Positions 1 to 8,440 are shown, counted from the stretch's first letter. The stretch is 31,825 nucleotides of DNA from JANWWM01 sp046719715 (GCA_046719715.1 JBDNCJ010000033.1:1-31825); one strand, 5' to 3'. Made by a program: numbers and translations. Notes: generated by a model not told the origin, from the letters alone.

Positions 1-170
1 AACCCGAGATTTGAAGTCCAATCCATAATTCAATTTGGAACTTTTCTTACATTTAGAAGTAAAAGAGCGGCATTCCTATCCAAAATCATTGTAGCCAAAA
101 CCTTCAGTCTCTCAAAAAGCGTCAGAAACATTGGTGTCGTTCTCAAACAACTTCTAATTCGTTAACAAAA

Positions 171-176
171 AGGAGG
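171..176 (+). promoter_or_regulatory. Strong Shine-Dalgarno site
   Basis: AGGAGG lies four bases before the ATG at 181. It fixes the start of the first gene and stands out because almost no other gene in this window has a recognisable ribosome binding site, which is typical of Bacteroidota-like genomes. Confidence 0.75.
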
Positions 177-180
177 CAAT

Positions 181-777
181 ATGTCATTTATGTCCGACGA
201 AGAGCCGAAGCCGTTGGGCTCTCTCACCTATCAGCCTATCTTATTTATCAACGGGCGTCCGGTTTACCACGAATACGAAGTATATGAGTATCTCAATTCG
301 CTCCTCTTCGCAAAAACCTTCGACGATGAATGGGAAATGTATCGGGCGTATGATGATGAAATCTTGCACAAGGGGCTTAAATTCATACGAGAAAAATACA
401 GAGGCGATTATCAAATCACGCGCGTCTCTGGAAGATTTTCGGAGTATGCGAGCCCTTTGCTTGTGATGCTCATTTATGACCTCGATGTCATCGAGGTTAC
501 CAGCGACTGCCACGGCGTTATCAAACTCACGCCTAAAAGGGTCAAAGACATTTGTTTAATTAGAAGAGGCGTTGATTTTTTCTTCAAAACAACGTCCATT
601 GCCAATTTCGCCGTCATCAACAGCAAATACACGCATCAAAACGTGCATGCTTTCTACAAAGGCATTGAAACCCTCAATGAAGTCTATCAATTTCTGCCTT
701 GCCCGACGGTTGAGCCGTTTTCCTTCAAGGAAAAATTGCTTCTGAATGCGAAAAAACTGATGAAAGCCGTCTTTTGA
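181..777 (+). CDS. Hypothetical protein, 198 aa, unrecognised family
   Basis: I do not recognise this protein. It is a soluble-looking protein with no signal peptide and no clear membrane segment (one hydrophobic stretch near residues 92-100 is too short). It is rich in aromatic residues and acidic near the N-terminus, with a basic tail ending KKLMKAVF. The start is set by the AGGAGG at 171-176; a second in-frame ATG lies three codons on. It stands alone: the next gene, dprA, converges on it, and its stop codon lies inside an intrinsic terminator hairpin. The 180 bases upstream hold no other gene, so it probably has its own promoter there. The strong ribosome site, unusual here, suggests high translation or a recent arrival. 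No function is proposed. Confidence 0.75.
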   Translation: MSFMSDEEPKPLGSLTYQPILFINGRPVYHEYEVYEYLNSLLFAKTFDDEWEMYRAYDDEILHKGLKFIREKYRGDYQITRVSGRFSEYASPLLVMLIYDLDVIEVTSDCHGVIKLTPKRVKDICLIRRGVDFFFKTTSIANFAVINSKYTHQNVHAFYKGIETLNEVYQFLPCPTVEPFSFKEKLLLNAKKLMKAVF

Positions 778-787
778 CGGCTTTTTT
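763..787 (+). terminator. Intrinsic terminator overlapping the stop codon
   Basis: A perfect 9-bp stem (763-771 with 776-784) closes a TTTT loop and runs into a T-tract ending at 787. The stop codon TGA of the 198-aa gene (775-777) spans the loop and the 3' stem arm, so the last sense codons form the 5' arm. On the minus strand the hairpin lacks a comparable T-tract, so it serves mainly the plus-strand gene, although it lies just past the end of the convergent dprA. Confidence 0.8.
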
Positions 788-802
788 GTGCTGTTAGGGT
801 TA

Positions 803-1921
803 TTAACGTTGAAACATTTTCCCTGCGAGTTGTCGCACAACGCCTTTCATTTCAAGTTCAAAAAGCAAAATCAAGACATCGGAGACGTCCAAGCCGCTTT
901 GTTCGGCAATGGTGTCGATATGAATCGGCTCGTGGGAGAGCAGGGCGTAGATGTTTTGTTCGTCGGGCGTGAGGTCGGGAAGTTGGTTCATTTGTTCGAG
1001 GAGTGATTGCGGTTCGGGCTGGAGTTGAGGATACTCCTTGATGATATCGTCGGGCGAGAGCGCAAGTTTGGCAAGGCTGTCGCGAATAAGCGCGTTTGTG
1101 CCGTTGGATTTTGGGGAAAAGATGCTACCGGGCACGGCAAAAATGTCGCGATTTTGTTCGATGGCATATTTCGCCGTAATCATCGAGCCGCCTTTGAGGT
1201 CGGATTCAACAATCACAACGCCGAGCGAAAGTCCTGAAATAATGCGATTACGTTTCGGGAAGTTTTCAGCGATAGGGAGCGTGCCGAGCCACTCTTCGGA
1301 GATAATTGCGCCGTTTTCCAAAATGCGCGGATAGAGTTTGCCGTTGGGGTCGGTGTAAATGGTATCGACGCCGTTGCCGAGCACGGCAAGCGTCCGCCCG
1401 CCTGCGTCCAGCGCGGCAGTATGGGCGACGGTATCAATGCCGAAGGCTAAGCCGCTGATGACCGTGAAGCCGTTTCGGGCGAAGGTGGTTGCAAATTTCT
1501 TCGTGACGTTTTTTCCGTAATCGGTTGGGTAGCGCGTGCCGATAAGCGCGAGGCTTCGCAAATCTTGGGGCAAAAGCGTGCCGCGCACGAAGAAATAAAT
1601 CGGCGCGTCATAAATTTCTTTGAGGCGAGTGGGGTAGTCGTCATCTAAAATCGTAATCAGTGAAGCGTTGAGTTTGGAGAGTTGCTCAAATTGCGCATCA
1701 ATGTCGGCTTCGACTTTGGAGCGTTCGGGGCTGTGAAGAAATTTAGAAATGCTGTCCGCCGTCGCCGCGCCGATATTGGGTGTGCGCGAGAGTTCCGCAA
1801 GAGAGGCATTGAAGATTTTCTCAATGCTGTGAAATCGAGCAAGCAGAGCGCGCAGGCGCGTTACGCCGACGCTCGGAATTCGCGAAAGAAGCAATAAGTC
1901 TTTTTGCGCTTGGAGGTTCAT
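803..1921 (-). CDS. dprA: DNA-processing protein DprA
   Basis: DprA binds incoming single-stranded DNA in the cytoplasm and loads RecA during natural transformation. The 372-residue protein shows an N-terminal helix-hairpin-helix/SAM-like region (about 1-60), then the Rossmann-like DprA core (about 90-300). Core motifs are GTRYPTDYG at 128-136, SGLAFGIDTVAH at 156-167, FPKRNRIISGLS at 221-232 and KGGSMITA at 243-250. A C-terminal winged-helix domain (about 315-372) matches the usual DprA_WH. Length is normal. It is the last gene of a minus-strand run ricT, SRPBCC protein, dprA, with an 11-bp gap to its upstream neighbour. No other competence genes are visible in the window. Confidence 0.95.
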   Translation of the reverse strand: MNLQAQKDLLLLSRIPSVGVTRLRALLARFHSIEKIFNASLAELSRTPNIGAATADSISKFLHSPERSKVEADIDAQFEQLSKLNASLITILDDDYPTRLKEIYDAPIYFFVRGTLLPQDLRSLALIGTRYPTDYGKNVTKKFATTFARNGFTVISGLAFGIDTVAHTAALDAGGRTLAVLGNGVDTIYTDPNGKLYPRILENGAIISEEWLGTLPIAENFPKRNRIISGLSLGVVIVESDLKGGSMITAKYAIEQNRDIFAVPGSIFSPKSNGTNALIRDSLAKLALSPDDIIKEYPQLQPEPQSLLEQMNQLPDLTPDEQNIYALLSHEPIHIDTIAEQSGLDVSDVLILLFELEMKGVVRQLAGKMFQR

Positions 1922-1932
1922 TGAACAGACAA

Positions 1933-2409
1933 TTAGGGCGTTGTCGCAAACTGTTCAGAACGGGCTTCAAGAAGTTCTTTTGTTTTTTTCTGACGGAAGG
2001 CGAACATTTTTTCGATTTCGCGCTCAACATACCAGCCTGCAAAAAATCCGCTCAGCGCGTCGGCGGGAAGTTCATACTCGACGCGGTCGGTGAGGCGCGT
2101 TTCGGCATCTGAAATTTTTTCGAACAAACGGGTTTGTTTCCAACTATGGAACGGGCTTTTGTGAAGCACGTCGACCATCTTGAACGGCGGTTCATAGACA
2201 GTGATTTCCGCTTCCCATCTCGATGTGAAAAATCCAAACTGTGTAACATCAATCACAACGCGCTGACCTTTGCCCGCAGGCGTGGCGGAAACTAAACGGA
2301 CTTTGACGTCAGGCGGAGAGATTTTGAGAAGGTTCTCCGGATTATCGTGAAAGTGAAAGACCGATTCAATCGGCGAGTGAATCAAAATGGAACGCTCAAA
2401 TGTGTGCAT
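1933..2409 (-). CDS. SRPBCC-family protein (START-like ligand-binding fold)
   Basis: A 158-residue protein of the SRPBCC (polyketide cyclase/START-like) superfamily. The pattern is the familiar bacterial one: an opening strand with a 'SPIESVFHFHDNPENLLKISPP' type segment at about 12-33, a string of beta strands with RWEAEITVYEPP in the middle, and a closing amphipathic helix with the 'GWYVEREIEKMFAFRQKKTKELLEAR' pattern (about 125-150). Such proteins bind a hydrophobic ligand in a helix-grip cavity; the ligand cannot be read from sequence. It has no signal peptide. It sits between ricT (17-bp gap) and dprA (11-bp gap), so cotranscription is likely, but neither neighbour explains its role. Confidence 0.8.
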   Translation of the reverse strand: MHTFERSILIHSPIESVFHFHDNPENLLKISPPDVKVRLVSATPAGKGQRVVIDVTQFGFFTSRWEAEITVYEPPFKMVDVLHKSPFHSWKQTRLFEKISDAETRLTDRVEYELPADALSGFFAGWYVEREIEKMFAFRQKKTKELLEARSEQFATTP

Positions 2410-2426
2410 GGCGGTAACGGATTATT

Positions 2427-3374
2427 TCATCGCTTAACGAATAGGGTGTTAAAGCGTTCCAACGAAAGCGAGAGCCATGTGTCGTCGTCGTGGTGAAGCC
2501 AGATTTCTTCTTTGAAGATGTCGATTTTCTCGACGCGGGCGAAGCCTTTTTCGGTTTTGACGCGGCTGTCGATGGTGGGAAATTTTTGGAGTTGGAGAAG
2601 ATAGGAATCGAGTTCATAATTGAGGCAGCACTTCAAGCGTCCGCATTGTCCGTTGAGGCGTGTGGCGTTGAGCGGGAGGTTTTGATACTTGGCGGCGTCG
2701 GCAGTGACGTGTTCAAAATCAGGAAGCCAAGAGGAACAGCAAAGGGTTCTGCCGCAAGAGCCGATGCCGCCGACGCGTTTGGCTTCTTCGCGGGAGGAAA
2801 TTTGAGTGAGTTGGATTCGCGTTTTGAATTGAGCGGCGAGGATTCGGACGAGTTCGCGGAAGTCGACGCGCTGGTCGGCGGTGAAGTAAATCGTCGTGCG
2901 CTGTTCATCGAGTCGGATTTCGGCATCGACGTATTTCATCTCCAAGCCGAGTTCTTCAATCTTAGAAAGGGTGAAGCGTTTGACTTCGGAGAGTTGCTCT
3001 TGATGTTTTTGATGACGGTCGAGGTCGTCGGCAGTGGGGCGGCGCAAGACGGGCAAGATGTCGGGCGATTCGGGCAAGAGATGCTTTTGTTCGAGTTTGA
3101 ACTTCGCCGTTCTGCCAAGGGATTTGACGACGCCAATATCGTAGCCGCTGCCATCGGTTTGAACGATGACGCTTTCGCCTTTGCGAAGCTCGAGGCTTGG
3201 GGCGTTGCGAAAAAAGTCGCTCCGATGCGTTGCGAACTCAACTTCGAGAATCGGAAAATCGAAATAGGTATCGTCGGCGGAGACTTCGTCGCCGAAGGCT
3301 TGCGCTAAAAATGCCTCGAGCGAAACGCCCGTTTTACAGCCGCCGCTACTGCAAGAACAGCCTACGCAACCCAT
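2427..3374 (-). CDS. ricT: PSP1-domain protein RicT (YaaT family)
   Basis: A PSP1/RicT-type protein of 315 residues. In Bacillus, RicT (YaaT) forms a complex with RicA and RicF that binds Fe-S clusters, promotes RNase Y-dependent mRNA maturation and affects competence and sporulation. The PSP1 domain covers about residues 55-250. Cysteine motifs are well kept: GSCGRTLCC at 205-213 and GQCGRLKCC at 242-250. There is also an N-terminal cluster with cysteines at 3, 6, 8 and 13. It is the first gene of a three-gene run ending in dprA. RicA and RicF are not encoded here, so whether the Bacillus role applies is uncertain. In Bacteroidota, homologues are often annotated only as PSP1-domain proteins. 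Confidence 0.88.
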   Translation of the reverse strand: MGCVGCSCSSGGCKTGVSLEAFLAQAFGDEVSADDTYFDFPILEVEFATHRSDFFRNAPSLELRKGESVIVQTDGSGYDIGVVKSLGRTAKFKLEQKHLLPESPDILPVLRRPTADDLDRHQKHQEQLSEVKRFTLSKIEELGLEMKYVDAEIRLDEQRTTIYFTADQRVDFRELVRILAAQFKTRIQLTQISSREEAKRVGGIGSCGRTLCCSSWLPDFEHVTADAAKYQNLPLNATRLNGQCGRLKCCLNYELDSYLLQLQKFPTIDSRVKTEKGFARVEKIDIFKEEIWLHHDDDTWLSLSLERFNTLFVKR

Positions 3375-3525
3375 GAACGTGTAAATTTAAGTGTTGTCAT
3401 AACTCGTCTTAACTTATGATAAGGCGGGAAGTTAGAAGAGTGGCGAGAAATACAAAAATGCGGGTGAAAGATTTTCTCGCCGTATGCGTTTGAAGTTGCA
3501 TCAAGGGTTGTCGGCATGATGAGCC

Positions 3526-5028
3526 TCAAATGGACTGCCAAGAGTAAAGGGCGCGCAGTTGCGGGGTTTTTTTACGTTGATGTTGCTCCATGCGCATCAG
3601 CACGTGGTCGAGGATTTCCATTGCATTGAGAATAAACTCACCTTTATTGAGCATCACGCACTCGGCGCGCTCCGCCATTGCCGCGTCGGTGATTTCAGCG
3701 CGAGACGGGATTCCTTTTTTGACCAAACTCTCGAGGACTTGTGTCGCCCATATCACTGGCACGTGCGCCGCTTCGGAGAGCCAGAGCAGTTCTTCTTGAA
3801 TTTCGGCGATGCGTTGATAGCCGATTTCTACGGCTAAGTCGCCGCGCGCAATCATGACGCCAAATGGATTTTTGCTCGCGCCCTGAATGACGATTTCAGG
3901 AAAATGCTCGACGGCACGTCGCGTTTCAATTTTTGCAATCAATGCCATCGGCGTGCGTCGGCGGGGCATGCGCTTTGCCAGTTCCGATTGAAGTCGCTTC
4001 ACATCGCTTCCATCTTGAACGAAGGAATAATTGACACCATCAGCAAACTCGCAAATAAAATCCAAGTCGCGTAAGTCTTTATCGGTCAGCGGATTGATGA
4101 CGAGTGAGGTTGTCGGGAAGTTCAAGCCTTTATCGGGCTTGATGATTTTGCCTTTGGCTTCAACGCTGGTAACGCGCAAGAGCACGCCAGAAGTGAAGCA
4201 TTGCTCGACCACCGTCCCGATATGTCCGTCATCAATCCAAACTTCGTCGCCCTGTGCCACTTGCGTTAGGATTTCAGGTAACGCGCATTTGACTTGTTGA
4301 AGGTGCTTGAACTTATTGGACGGGCGAAGCGCGTAAAGAAAAATCAAATCGCCTTTTTTTGATTTTGCGTGAGGCTTCCGAACGTCGGCGGTTCGCACTT
4401 TCGGACCGGCTAAATCCATAAACACTTTGCACGAGAGTCCGGTGGATTTTTCAGCGCGGCGAATGTGATGAATCATCTTTTCCCAGTCGCCGGGCGTTTC
4501 GTGGGCGCAGTTAATGCGAGCACAGTTCATGCCGCGTTCCAGAAGTTTCAAGACGAAGGCGTAATCGTCAATCGCACGGGGCGGGAGTGTAACCATGATG
4601 CGCACGGAGCGGCGGTCGGGCGATTTGCCTAAAACAAGGTCAGCATTTTGTTTGAGCAAGTTTTCACCTTTGAAGAACTCCTCAACGGTCGGGTGCGCTT
4701 GTCGCTTTTTTTCGTTGCAGATGGCTTTAAGCGAAGCAATGACGGCGTCAAGGTTTGCGAGCACCCGCGCTTCGCTTCGCCCGAGCGATGATAAACCCAA
4801 CGCAAGCAAAGCCGATTGCAAATGCCGTAAGTCGCGACGGCGCAAAGCTAAGTAGCAAGCAAAGTTTTTCGCGCTGTATTCAAAATCTTTTCGTGTGAGT
4901 GTTTTCTGCCAAGCGGCGAAAATCGCGTCGGCTTCGGCTTCTATCTCGCGCCGAAGTTGAAGAACAGCGTTCAAGATGTCTTTCGGCGAGCGGAGCAAAG
5001 ACGCATCAAGGTAATCGAGCGTGGTCAT
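3526..5028 (-). CDS. Divergent pyruvate kinase with N-terminal extension and no allosteric C-domain
   Basis: A 500-residue pyruvate kinase-family protein, which would convert phosphoenolpyruvate and ADP to pyruvate and ATP. The ATG at 5028 is preferred to an upstream TTG. Residues 1-140 form a charged helical extension absent from classical enzymes. The TIM barrel follows with a B-domain insertion (about 215-300). Catalytic features kept are R171, N173, K366 and E368 (AKIET), RGD at 395-397 and T429 (ATQ). Changes include LPP at 148-150 in place of the classical GPxS motif, Ala175 at the usual Ser, Leu206 at the usual Thr, Lys210 where potassium-dependent enzymes have Glu, and NKGE instead of the SGETA motif. 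The protein stops at the barrel end, so the usual C-terminal effector-binding domain is missing. The family is clear; activity is inferred. Confidence 0.85.
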   Translation of the reverse strand: MTTLDYLDASLLRSPKDILNAVLQLRREIEAEADAIFAAWQKTLTRKDFEYSAKNFACYLALRRRDLRHLQSALLALGLSSLGRSEARVLANLDAVIASLKAICNEKKRQAHPTVEEFFKGENLLKQNADLVLGKSPDRRSVRIMVTLPPRAIDDYAFVLKLLERGMNCARINCAHETPGDWEKMIHHIRRAEKSTGLSCKVFMDLAGPKVRTADVRKPHAKSKKGDLIFLYALRPSNKFKHLQQVKCALPEILTQVAQGDEVWIDDGHIGTVVEQCFTSGVLLRVTSVEAKGKIIKPDKGLNFPTTSLVINPLTDKDLRDLDFICEFADGVNYSFVQDGSDVKRLQSELAKRMPRRRTPMALIAKIETRRAVEHFPEIVIQGASKNPFGVMIARGDLAVEIGYQRIAEIQEELLWLSEAAHVPVIWATQVLESLVKKGIPSRAEITDAAMAERAECVMLNKGEFILNAMEILDHVLMRMEQHQRKKTPQLRALYSWQSI

Positions 5029-5170
5029 GAACAATTATGTTTGGTGATGCAAATTACGCCGAAGTTGATAGAAACGAGAATCGCTGTTTTTTCGCTAACT
5101 TCTTGTGCTTCAACTGTCCAACCATAAAACGAACTTAAAAACGAATTTGAATCAAGTTTGAAGGTCGCCG

Positions 5171-7078
5171 ATGCGTTTGCCCGAAGAAAAAATCGATGAA
5201 ATCCGCCGCACCGCCGATATTGTCGACGTCGTCTCCGATTATGTGCGGCTTGTGCCGTCGGGGCGCAATTACAAAGCCATTTCGCCGTTCAACCCCAGCG
5301 AAAAAACACCGTCGTTTTATGTTTCTTCCGAAAAACAAATCTACAAGTGCTTTTCCACAGGCAAAGGCGGCAATGTTTTTACCTTCATTCAAGAGATGGA
5401 AAAGTTGCCGTTCATCGATGCGGTCAAGTGGGTGGCGAAAAAAGTCGGGATTGACCTTTCACAATACGAGCGCAAATCCGATAAGCGAGACGATAAGCAA
5501 AGCGAAGAATATGAACTCATGGCGTGGGCGGCGAAATTCTTCCACACAAATTTGAACGCCAAAGAAGGCAAGGCTGGATTGGATTACTTTCTTAATCGCG
5601 GCTTACTCAAAGAAACCATTTCCAAGTTCGGCTTAGGGTTTGCATTAGATTCGTGGAATCGGCTTTGCGATGAAGCCACAAGAGAAGGCAAGTCGCTCAA
5701 ACTGCTTGAAGAATTCGGATTGATTGCCAAGAGCGAAAAGAGCGAGAAGCAATACGACGTCTTTCGCAATCGAGTGATGTTTCCGATTTTTTCGCCTGCT
5801 GGAAAAGTGATTGCCTTCGGCGGACGCTTGCTCGCCGACGAAAAAAATTCTCCCAAGTATATCAACTCGCCCGAAACGAAACTCTATCGCAAGTCCGAAG
5901 TGCTTTATGCCTTCAATTTCGCACGCGATGAAATTCGCAAAAAAGACGAAGCGATTTTGGTCGAGGGATACATGGACGTCGTTTCACTGCATCAAGCAGG
6001 AATTAAAACGGCGGTGGCATCGAGCGGCACGTCGCTCACACCTGAACAAGTGCGGCTTATCGGACGGCTCACGAAAAATGTGCTGTTCATCTACGACGGC
6101 GATAAAGCCGGCATTAAAGCCATGATGCGCGGCATCGACCTTATCCTCGAGCAAGGACTCACGCCCAAAGTGCTTTTCTTGCCCGACAACGAAGACCCCG
6201 ACAGCTACGTCCAAAAAGTCGGCGGCGATGAATTTTTGAGATACGCCGATGCGCACAAAACTTCGTTCCTCGACTTCAAAATCGATGTCCTTAAAAAATC
6301 TGACGGATTTACGGGCGAAGAGCAAACGCAAGCGTCCATTCGTGACCTTGTGACAACGATTGCAAAAATTCGAGATGAACTTGGGCGCGAAGTCTATCTG
6401 AAATCGCTGGCTCAAAAACTCGACCTACCCTTACGCACGCTTCAAAAAGAGATTGCGAAAGTCTTGGAGCGCGAAATTCCAAAACGCTCCGCCTCATTGA
6501 GGATTTCGCCAATTACGAAAGCAGAGCCGACTGCAACGCCTGACCGCACTGTACAACCCGTTCCGTCCGTCGCCGAGCGCACGTTCCTTAAATCACTCCT
6601 CGAGAGCCTTTATCACGGAAGCGACGTGTTGGAATTTGTCAGAGAAAAATTGAGCCTTTTAACATTCAAGCACGAATGGACGGAAAAAATCGCCCGCTTC
6701 CTGCTTGAACGCTACGAGGCGCACGACAAACAAACCGCATTTGACCCAACGCACGAGCTCAACTACTTGAACGACGAAGAACTGAGAAATTTTATTTCAG
6801 GATTGCTCATTGACGAAGCCATATCGGAGCGATGGCAACCCGAAAACCCCAGTGTTTATGCGCGCCGATGCCTGATGGCATTTTTAGATTCAACGAAAAA
6901 AATCATTTTGCAGACTTATGACGACGCGCTTACTGAAAACATCAAAGCCTTGCAGAGTGAATCCGATGCGGAAAAAATCGGCACGCTCATCACCGAGCGC
7001 AATCGCTTGATGAAAGCCCGACGCGACGCCGAAGCGGAGTTCGACCAAACGGTGAAATCGCTTATCGGTCTGTATTAA
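5171..7078 (+). CDS. dnaG: DNA primase DnaG
   Basis: DnaG makes RNA primers at the replication fork together with DnaB. The 635-residue protein has the normal order. The N-terminal zinc-ribbon-like domain covers 1-100, then comes the RNA polymerase core with TOPRIM motifs EGYMD (about 264-268), DGDKAG (about 308-313) and DPDSY, and a C-terminal helicase-binding helical region (about 480-635). In the zinc ribbon the usual CHCC ligands are Ser38, Asn41, Cys60 and Thr63, so only one cysteine remains although the surrounding motif is otherwise intact. Similar ligand loss is, as I recall, seen in Bacteroidota primases. It is transcribed divergently from the pyruvate kinase across a 142-bp gap. The ATG has no good ribosome site. 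Confidence 0.95.
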   Translation: MRLPEEKIDEIRRTADIVDVVSDYVRLVPSGRNYKAISPFNPSEKTPSFYVSSEKQIYKCFSTGKGGNVFTFIQEMEKLPFIDAVKWVAKKVGIDLSQYERKSDKRDDKQSEEYELMAWAAKFFHTNLNAKEGKAGLDYFLNRGLLKETISKFGLGFALDSWNRLCDEATREGKSLKLLEEFGLIAKSEKSEKQYDVFRNRVMFPIFSPAGKVIAFGGRLLADEKNSPKYINSPETKLYRKSEVLYAFNFARDEIRKKDEAILVEGYMDVVSLHQAGIKTAVASSGTSLTPEQVRLIGRLTKNVLFIYDGDKAGIKAMMRGIDLILEQGLTPKVLFLPDNEDPDSYVQKVGGDEFLRYADAHKTSFLDFKIDVLKKSDGFTGEEQTQASIRDLVTTIAKIRDELGREVYLKSLAQKLDLPLRTLQKEIAKVLEREIPKRSASLRISPITKAEPTATPDRTVQPVPSVAERTFLKSLLESLYHGSDVLEFVREKLSLLTFKHEWTEKIARFLLERYEAHDKQTAFDPTHELNYLNDEELRNFISGLLIDEAISERWQPENPSVYARRCLMAFLDSTKKIILQTYDDALTENIKALQSESDAEKIGTLITERNRLMKARRDAEAEFDQTVKSLIGLY

Positions 7079-7100
7079 ACATCAATCCGATTTTCCAACA

Positions 7101-7754
7101 TTGAAACACCTTCTTGCTTTCATCACGATTTCTGTTTTGACGCTGAACGAGACGCTGAATGCACAAACGATTCTCATTGATGTCAAAGCAGGCGTTGGCG
7201 GCACGATTGCACCCACTTACCTTGATTGGAGCGAAGTCTTGCGCAATCGACGCAGTCCTGATATTCTGCAAACGCTTGATATTTCAACCACTGCACTCTA
7301 TCGCTTGAACGATAAGGTATTTATCGGCGGCGACTTTCTCTACAAGCATGCATCTGAACAACTCGATACCCGAATCGGCTTCGGATTGCCGGCGGAGCTT
7401 TCCGCCACGTGGCTGATTCCGTCGGTCGCCGTTGCATTTGTGCCCATTCAGCCGTTCAAAGACGGGGCATTGGTGAAGTTTACTTTTGGCGCAGGCATGC
7501 TCTTCGGCTCAATCCGTGAAAGCGTGCGCGCCTTCAACGAAACGAACACCTACTCTGCAACAGGCGTCGCCGCACACTCCGAACTCTCGTTTGGATTGCC
7601 GCTCAGTTCGCTTTTCACCGCAACGCTGAACGCCGGCATTCGTGCAGGCTTGACGGGTGAAGCCAAAACGAAAACACAAATCGTCGACGGCGAATTGCCG
7701 ACGCTTTCCTTTGTCTCGTTTGCGTTCAGCATCGGGCTTGTATTCAAACTGTAA
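7101..7754 (+). CDS. Probable outer-membrane beta-barrel protein, 217 aa
   Basis: The start is a TTG, chosen because it gives a clean signal peptide (hydrophobic residues 4-15, cleavage after LNA near 20-22). The mature part alternates polar and hydrophobic residues with many Gly and aromatic residues, and ends in a strand closing with F-K-L (FSIGLVFKL), a typical barrel terminus. This fits a small eight-strand or similar outer-membrane barrel. No specific family is recognised. It begins 22 bp after dnaG and is followed within about 40 bp by the membrane-protein gene at 7795. That puts it upstream of the TonB-dependent receptor, possibly in the same transcript. Function unknown. Confidence 0.7.
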   Translation: MKHLLAFITISVLTLNETLNAQTILIDVKAGVGGTIAPTYLDWSEVLRNRRSPDILQTLDISTTALYRLNDKVFIGGDFLYKHASEQLDTRIGFGLPAELSATWLIPSVAVAFVPIQPFKDGALVKFTFGAGMLFGSIRESVRAFNETNTYSATGVAAHSELSFGLPLSSLFTATLNAGIRAGLTGEAKTKTQIVDGELPTLSFVSFAFSIGLVFKL

Positions 7755-7794
7755 GTCTATGGCGGAGCGGCATGCAAGATGGATTCGGGCTGGA

Positions 7795-8364
7795 ATGAAG
7801 ATAACGAAGTGGCTTCGTGCGACGACGGCGCTTCTTGTGCTTGTCGCACTCTTCACGCCGTTTAGTGCGACCTACCTTTGGCTTCACATTCAAAAACGCC
7901 TCGTCAAAAAAGAGGTCAAAGCCAAATTGATTGCGGGGATTGACAAGTCAGAACTTGTGCACTTCACCTTTTCTCAATCGCAAATCGAAACCGACCTGCG
8001 CTGGGAACACAGCAAAGAGTTTGAATACAAAGGCGAAATGTATGACATCGTAGAAACGCAAATAATCGGCGACTCTATTCATTATGTCTGTTGGCACGAT
8101 AGAGCGGAAACGAAATTAAACCGACGCCTTCAAGCACTCATTGCACAAGCCACCAGCGGCACGCCTGAACATCACACTCGTGAAGGGCTATGCTATCAAC
8201 TGCTCAAACTGCTCGTAATAGAACCGTTACCCGAACTACAACTCATTGCTTCTGAATCAACGTGCGAATTCGTTGAAATGTGTATTCACTACGATGCTCT
8301 CATGCTTCAACACACCAAAAAACCACCTCGACGGATTCCTTTTACCCCAAATCCAACAATTTAA
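7795..8364 (+). CDS. Conserved small membrane protein next to TonB receptor
   Basis: A 189-residue protein if the ATG at 7795 is used; an in-frame ATG at 7759 would add 12 residues. One hydrophobic segment (about 8-27) is followed by a basic stretch KRLVKKEVK and the block IAGIDKSELVHFTFS, then the block beginning LRWEHSKEFEYKGEMYDIV. I recall this pattern from uncharacterised Bacteroidota proteins encoded beside TonB-dependent receptors, but cannot confirm that without a search. The C-terminal third is variable. It precedes the receptor gene by 76 bp on the same strand, so a shared role in uptake or envelope stability is plausible. Function unknown. Confidence 0.7.
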   Translation: MKITKWLRATTALLVLVALFTPFSATYLWLHIQKRLVKKEVKAKLIAGIDKSELVHFTFSQSQIETDLRWEHSKEFEYKGEMYDIVETQIIGDSIHYVCWHDRAETKLNRRLQALIAQATSGTPEHHTREGLCYQLLKLLVIEPLPELQLIASESTCEFVEMCIHYDALMLQHTKKPPRRIPFTPNPTI

Positions 8365-8440
8365 CTTACAAATTCATCAATGCTTCGCACATGGGAAGCG
8401 TTGGCGAAGAGTTTATCAAAAATCAAACTTCATTTTACCA

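Noticed and set aside
2490..3308. Long plus-strand open frame (272 codons) opposite ricT
   Set aside because: ricT has full PSP1 cysteine motifs on the other strand; the antisense frame has no recognisable domain and reflects codon bias.
5036..5043. TATGTTTG match to the -7 consensus upstream of dnaG
   Set aside because: No -33 partner at the right spacing, and it would give a leader of about 120 bases; too weak to annotate.
7657..7794. Longer N-terminus for the small membrane protein upstream of the TonB receptor
   Set aside because: The extension overlaps the barrel gene and is a frame shadow of it; the ATG at 7795 gives a normal membrane-protein start.
8246..8440. Longer N-terminus for the TonB receptor
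   Set aside because: It overlaps the preceding gene and would bury the signal peptide that begins at the ATG at 8441.
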